Assembly: GCA_013397695.1 (NCBI GenBank)
Contig: VYZI01000019.1
Span: 3,643,693 to 3,707,692 of the forward strand
Length of the DNA: 64,000 bases
Direction: 5' to 3'
Source of the DNA: Centropus unirufus
Lineage: Eukaryota; Chordata; Aves; Cuculiformes; Centropidae
Shown piece by piece: positions 57,801-64,000 of the stretch. The stretch's first letter is position 1. Each line of letters starts with the position of its first letter. The notes below the pieces were generated by a model. It saw only the letters and a program-made list of their open reading frames with translations. It did not search any database and had not been told where the DNA came from. The position numbers were made by a program, and so were the translations under genes.

Positions 57801-60800
57801 TTCTTCATTATGGCAGTGGAAATCAGTGGATTTTTTTTTTCCCATGTTATTCTAGTTGGACTTTTGGTAGTTGAGGAAAGGTATGAAACAAGTAATTGCA
57901 GAGCTGCACACACAAAATCCAGGGACAGTCCTGGTGGGATTGGGATCTGCTTCCCATGCTGTCATGTAGTTCTGTCTGAGGCTCTCAGGCATGTTTAATC
58001 TGCCTTTGTAAGTGTATTTTCTTGAGTGTTTCTCGGAAGATGTTATGTTTTGTACTTTGGTTGGCACTGATGTAGCTTGGGTAGATCCACCAGCCTCTCT
58101 CAGCTGGTTGCAGACAGGTTAGGATCTTCTAAGACTTGATAGTAATTGTTTTTTTTCCTCAGTGAAATCCTATTCTTTTATTATAATGATTAGCTGACGC
58201 TTCTGAAGTGATGATGTGTGAGGTAAACAACTGCTATGCTTATATGGTTTATGAGGGCTCTGGGACACTAATAATTTTCTTGAAATAGACTTCAGAAGGA
58301 AAACTAAACCTTTTTTATAGGTAGTAATTTTATGTTCTAAAGTTCTGTGGCTTATGCTTTCATGCATTAGATAAACAGTAAATTAGTATGGATTGTAGAA
58401 CCCTGCAGGTTTTTTTGTTTTTTTTTTGCACTGTAAAATAAGTCTTCAGTGCTTTTCAAGTGGGTTTTTCAAGTGGGGAGTTTGAGGTGCTGAGAGTGCG
58501 TTGCTGAGTGGGATTGATCAAAGTTCTGAGTTTTTAGGCTCTTCTGTTACTTGTAAAGGTATCAAGTTTGTGAATGCTTTTGTGATCAGCTAGATAGTAA
58601 GAGTTGAAAAGAGTACACAGATCGAGAGACTTCTAGCTGACCTAGGGAGGTCATATGTGGACAGCATTTGGAACAGAAGAGGAGGAGCAGCAGAGTGTTA
58701 AAAGGAAAAACCTTTATACCATGCAATGCCTTTATTATAGTAAACAGCTGATTGTCTGATTCTCACCTCCTGTTTGTTGCTTTTTTTTTTTTTAATCGTT
58801 GTGAAATCGACAGGCTTATTTGTCAGTTTTCTCTTGTTTAAACCTGTAAAACATTTTTGGTCATGTGGACAAGGGTCGAAACTTGCATAGAAATTAAACT
58901 TATTTGCATAATATGCAAACATATGCATCTTTGCATAGAAATTAAACTTGGTTCAGAATAGATATGTTATAATGAGATACAAAAAATGAAGGATGATATT
59001 CCGTTTTTGAGGATTTTTTTAACAGATAACATGTCATTTTAGAGCTGCCAGTTCAAGGTTGCTCAGAAAAGTTAAATGAGAAAAAAACGCAGCAACACAC
59101 CCAAATGACTTGTGCTGTTCCATGCAGTTACAATGCAGTTTACGTTGAAACACTGAGCTATACTGGGGCTAAATGAAGGTTAACCCAGGTTGCACTGAAG
59201 TCATTCTGGGTCACATCTCTAAAAAGCCTACTGCTGCGTATTGACCTTTTGCTTACTTTTAATAGATACAGAATTCCCTGCATTACTCTTTTCTCACTGT
59301 TTGCATCTCTGGTAGCTACGGATACAGTTTATCCCAAGTTAATCTGTTATCTTAGTCCCTTTGTAAGGTTATTACCCATGTATGTTCAAACTTCCCACCG
59401 TGATTTGAATGCCATACGCGGGATGTTGCAGTATCAAGCACAAGTGCTGTTTTTGGTGCAAAAACGAGATGAGAAGAGAATTTTTCTTTTTCTTTTTTTC
59501 CTGTATCATTTCAAGTAACAGTAATTTCGGTGAAAATTTTTACAGAAAGGAAAAAACCACATCCTTTTGATTCTGTAGCGTGAGTGGTAAATACTTCATT
59601 GTCATATGACTAAATATTGTCTCATGGCCCTTGCAGACATAGCACGGCATAGAAATGTGTCTGTTGAAAGAAGCTAGACATTTTAATTTACAAATGCTGA
59701 TGTAATCTGTCATATGTTTCTCTGACACAAAAGAATAGCCATATTTTTTATCTTCTTGGATTACAAAGATCAGCTCTTGTAAATGCCACAGCTGCAGGTT
59801 CTCCTTTCTCTGGCAACTTGTTAGCAACAGCTTCTTATTTTAGGCTAAAGGGAAACTAAGGCAAAACATGGCCTCATGGCATCTGGGGGAGAATGGTTGA
59901 ATCAGCTCATGGGTTAATAGGTACTACACTGGTGAAATTTCGATATGATATCTAGAGCTGACAGATTGTGAGGCTTCCTATCTCAATGAGAAAGTGATGA
60001 TACTATTATAATAAGCTGTCAGCTGCAATTATAGTGTTAGTGCCTGGGAGAGCAAATTAATTGCATTCTACAAAATGTAAGCATTACATTAAATTTTTTT
60101 TTTTCATTTTTTTTACCATTGAGAAAATAACATTCAGAAACTGTGTCTTGGTATTGCAAAGGAAGTGGTTCGTCTGTAAGCAATGTTGAAGTAGTGTGTA
60201 CATAGAGGTGTCAGTATCAAACTCCATTTGAAGGAGCTGTGATAGAAGGATTCCAATGTCGTTTTTGAATTTCATTTTTTTTGCAGGGGTGTGTGCTACT
60301 GTTTAAGTGTTTTTTTTTCAGTCACAGCTGGTTCATGCAGGTGGTTTTAGCAGTGTGGTTGGCAGCCTGCATCTCTGCACACTTGCACACAGCAGGCATG
60401 AAACTGAGTGATTTTGGTCTCTCCATTTCTGCCAGTGAGAATTTTGAAGTGTGGTGTGGGTCGGGTAGGATTATTGAGGTGAGAACAGGCAGCTGCTGGC
60501 TGCTCACTTAACAGCTCATCCTGGATGTCAGGGGGAAGGCAGCCAGGCACAAGCTCCTGTCCAGTGTCAGAGTTATTCCTCAAGCACGCTAGAAGCGAAC
60601 GGCTTCCCTGTAGTTTTCTTTCCCTCAGCAGAGGCAGAATAGCTGGTCTTTAGTGGTGGGACTGTGTCTTACAGCCCTACTGCCAATGTTTTTATCTTCC
60701 CTGTTTCTCAAATTTCAGATATGAATGAATATGATTATTTTCTTCAGGTTTATGCATTCTTATAACTAAGCGATATACTTGTGAATCAATTCATGTGATT

Positions 60801-63800
60801 GTGGGAATGCCGAGCATTTTTTTTGCTCTTGGAGATAGTGTCAAGCGTGCTCCAAGAGAAAGCATGCTGTTGGACACAAAAACTGTGGACTGGTGTTTTT
60901 TTCAGCCGGAGTGCTGGCATTGGAAATGAAAACTGAGAAATAGGTTAGCTAAATTTAAAAATTCCTGTTATCTATTGCAGGAAACTTTTTTAAAATTGTC
61001 CAAGGATTTTAAAAATAAAAAGAAAAGGCACAGCCTGAAACTGCTGAGTATCTGTGATGTGGTGGTTCTGGACTTGACTAAAGCTAGCCGACAGCAGGTC
61101 CCTTCTCTCCCCACATCCACTGAGAAAGGAACGAGGATCACACTCCTGTGAGTTTCTGCAGCCATGGCTTAAATTAAAGGCTGCTTCCAGATGATACAAG
61201 CTAATAGCAATAGTCCTAATCCCCTTTTTTCTCCTTCATGGCAGGAGGCTGCTAGTTTCTATAGGCTTTCTTTGGATACTTGGATGTCTCGCGTTTGATG
61301 TGTTCCTGCAAAGTGGAAGGGTTAGTGATCAGTCAGAGTGAAAGTTGTTCTCAATCTGAGATGTGAAAATGGGGCAACTTAGTGCGTAAATAGAACCTGC
61401 TAAAATAGTGTTTGTGAAACTTGAGTCAGAAAAAAATAACTAGTTTGCTAGTTAATACCTGTTAAATACAAAGGTCTGCTTCAGTGAATGTTTCTGCGTG
61501 AATCTGTATTTTGGCTTGTGCTGGGAAAAAAACCCCAACTCTCTGAAACTGGGCTTATATAAAGCAAAGGAGAAGCCTGGACCTCAAACTGGCAGAACTA
61601 GTCTAGAATTGTGTAACAGCAACATCATTTGAATATGAGTACATGTTGGTTTCATGAAGGGTGACATGTTTTCCAGCCACAAGTGAACCTCATAAAGCCG
61701 TGCTATGCTTCGTGCAGAACTTGGGGTATGCCTTTCTTTTGTAATGGATGGAGTTCCTCTTGACTTTGCCCACTGAGAGCATTAGCATCTCGGTTCAGAT
61801 CAGGATCCTGCTTCTGATGTGATCCCCCTGTACCTTTTGGACAGGCGTTAAGTAGGAAACGTGCTCCACTGGCTGAAGGACAGTCTGGTCAGTCTGGAGG
61901 GGAGCCTGGGGGCCTACAGCTCCGCTGGGGTAGATCTGAGTGGAAGTCACCTTGTGAGGGCATCGAATAATCAGCAGCAAGTCTTGGGCCTCTGTTCCTG
62001 TCTTTGCTACTGCCATGTGTAAACACAGCCTGAGAAAACTGCACCTAGGAAATCAGCAGGAAAAAAATAGCACCTTGTGTGTCTCTTCATCCACTCTTTC
62101 CTCAGCTTCTCTCACCAGAAATGAATGTAAAATGGAAGGGGCTTCTGCATACCACCTGTAAGAAGCCATTTCTTATATAGAGAAGAATAGAGTACTTAAG
62201 CTAAGCAAACTCCTATTTGATATCAACAGCCCCTGGATCAAATCCAGTAGAAATGTGAAAGAAGAGACACTGATGTCGCTGTTATATCCTAGCAGTAATC
62301 TTACCTCAAACTGCCCATTTGTCCCAACTTTGTTCTTAACCCTGAAGTGCCAGTTGCATGGTACCCTCTTGCCTTTCATGCAGAAACACCTCCAGATAAC
62401 TTGCGAATATCAAAGTCATGTGAAAGATTGCATGTATTTTTAGAATATCCTCTAGGCAGTATGCGGAGCAGCCATGCATACAGCACTTTCACTTAGCAAT
62501 GTGGCAGTGACACGTGCGTTACCTGCCCTGTCCTTTCTGGATAATTGCTTGGTTCATTTTACAGTAAGCTTTTAAAAGCACTGAAAAAGGAGGTAGTAAC
62601 TTTCTTAATCGGTGTGTAGATCTCCAGATGTTTACTCAATAAAATCATGTCAAATGCTCTTGTTTGTTTGTTGTAAAGCCGATTACATCCTGTCAATTTA
62701 CTTGTATAATCATATTAACTATCTTAATTTGTGAACTGTAAACTGGTCTGCAGTCCGGAGACTTTTCCTTAGCTGTTTTGCTGGAGCCGAGCAGCCGGGA
62801 CTTAGAAAGCCAGAAATATTTGTGTGGCGGCTGAATGTAAGGATGACTCAGCTGAAATTTCTGATCATGTTATGCAGTCGGGGAACTTGGTAAGCTTGTC
62901 GCTTGCCCAAGGCGCCTCACAGCCCCTGCCTTGACACGAACAGCTTCTGTGACCCCTGTGCACATCCACTAGAACATAATCGAGCATTTCTATGCTCTAC
63001 CTGTGTTAATTTCCTTGAATTGGCTGCATAAAATCTGTAGAATTTATCTAAAAAGGACACAGTAAAAATCAAGCGAGAAGCATTTTTGGAATACTATGGA
63101 ATTAGAGGAGGAAAACAACAGCATGTGCCCTGTACATACTGTCTATGGTATCTAATGGGAAAAGAAGTGGTAGATTCTGACAGAAATTGAGAGGCAAATG
63201 TGTGAGGAAAATATGTTTGTTAATACCTTTTGAAAATAACTTGCATTTTTAATTCTTTTTTTAAAAAGATATCCCAATACGTAATGGCAAAATTTAAGTG
63301 GCAACCTGTTCTATGATAAAATAATGCCTGGTTAGACTCCAGTTCAATTTTTTCAACTTGTATCTTCTGTTTAGATCTATCTTCCTGTCTTCGTGTTTGA
63401 AACTGTTTAATCGGTGGAAGTTGGGAACAAATAAGGATCAAAGCATGGTGATTTTGAGCAGTGGGATGTGCCCAGCTTTGATGTTGGAATAGAGGAGGCA
63501 GGCACTACAGCTCCTCCTGGTTCTGTTTCCTCATCTATAAAATGTTGATAATGACCCTTATTTCTACGATGAGCTCAAGCTTGTACAGAGGAGAAGGGTT
63601 GCTGCCTGCCATTATGTCCCAGTAGCGGTACTGGTATTCTGTGCAGCGGAAGCTGTGTAGTGGTCTGAGAAAAGGCTTTGCAATTGAAAATGGCACTCTA
63701 GCTGTTATAACAAGCCTTCGGACATGTGATTGCTGCTCTTGGCTGTGTGGCTTTTAAACAGAAGCCTGTGAGCTATGCTTTGGCTGTTGAATATTGCAGT

Positions 63801-64000
63801 CCCTCTGCAGGAGCCATCTCGGCATTGTATCATTCTGCTGGAGAGTCAGAAATGTACAGGTCTTAAGAAGAAGCATGCCTTGTGGTAATTTTACAGCAAA
63901 ATCAGTGATTTTAAGGTAGAATTTCCTGCAAGAGTCTTGCCTAACTCAAGCCAGTCATAAATATGGTATGAAAGTTAATTTTGCTTAATAGACTGTCATT
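54829..64000 (+). other. ABCC1: ABCC1 intron 1 (first 9.2 kb)
   Basis: No acceptor followed by the expected exon 2 (a DWN-type extracellular stretch and first membrane helix) was found, so the intron runs off the window, as expected for a gene with a very large first intron. The first 0.4 kb is CpG island. Elsewhere there is a 48-base-spaced direct repeat with an octamer-like palindrome (58883-58949). No other gene or transposon recognised; open frames of 60-108 codons look random. Confidence 0.75.
58883..58949. repeat. Direct repeat framing a TTTGCAT/ATGCAAA palindrome
   Basis: TTGCATAGAAATTAAACTT occurs exactly twice, at 58883-58901 and 58931-58949. Between them TTTGCAT-AAT-ATGCAAA is a perfect inverted repeat containing octamer-type POU half sites (ATTTGCAT). 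Confidence 0.85.

Overview
This is vertebrate nuclear DNA, almost certainly avian. Genes are split into short exons with GT-AG introns, the conceptual proteins sit closest to the chicken smooth-muscle myosin sequence as I remember it, a CR1-type LINE fragment is present, and introns are compact. Several residues differ from chicken, so it is probably another bird; I cannot name the species. There is no operon structure, phage, CRISPR array or rRNA. The gene order MYH11 - CEP20 (FOPNL) - ABCC1 is that of human 16p13.11.

Region 1-42.6 kb, minus strand: the 5' two thirds of MYH11 (smooth-muscle myosin heavy chain). I could place 27 coding exons (exons 2-28, residues 1 to about 1292), the 21-base alternative SM-B loop-1 microexon at 17193-17213, and a probable non-coding exon 1 with a TATA box near 42.64 kb. 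Exon lengths and phases join into one uninterrupted frame. The window cuts the gene in the S2 coiled coil; the rest of the rod and the tailpiece lie to the left. Putative regulatory sites are CArG boxes 0.7 kb upstream and 1.4 kb downstream of the start, and UGCAUG (RBFOX-type) sites downstream of the SM-B exon.

Region 42.6-47.6 kb: the MYH11 upstream region, with no gene seen. Region 47.6-51.75 kb, minus strand: all five coding exons of CEP20, a 175-residue LisH-domain centrosome/centriolar-satellite protein, with a CpG-rich promoter interrupted by a 69-base assembly gap. Region 51.8-54.8 kb: spacer leading to the ABCC1 CpG island, which carries three tandem copies of a roughly 41-base CCAAT-box module. 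ABCC1 exon 1 (16 codons) is at 54781-54828 on the plus strand; the remaining 9.2 kb is its first intron.

The three genes are not a functional pathway; their linkage is conserved synteny. No undescribed gene system was found. The signals most worth checking are regulatory: the UGCAUG arrangement around the SM-B microexon, the triplicated CCAAT module at ABCC1, and the CArG boxes of MYH11. Most remaining open reading frames in the window are chance frames in introns or in CpG islands.
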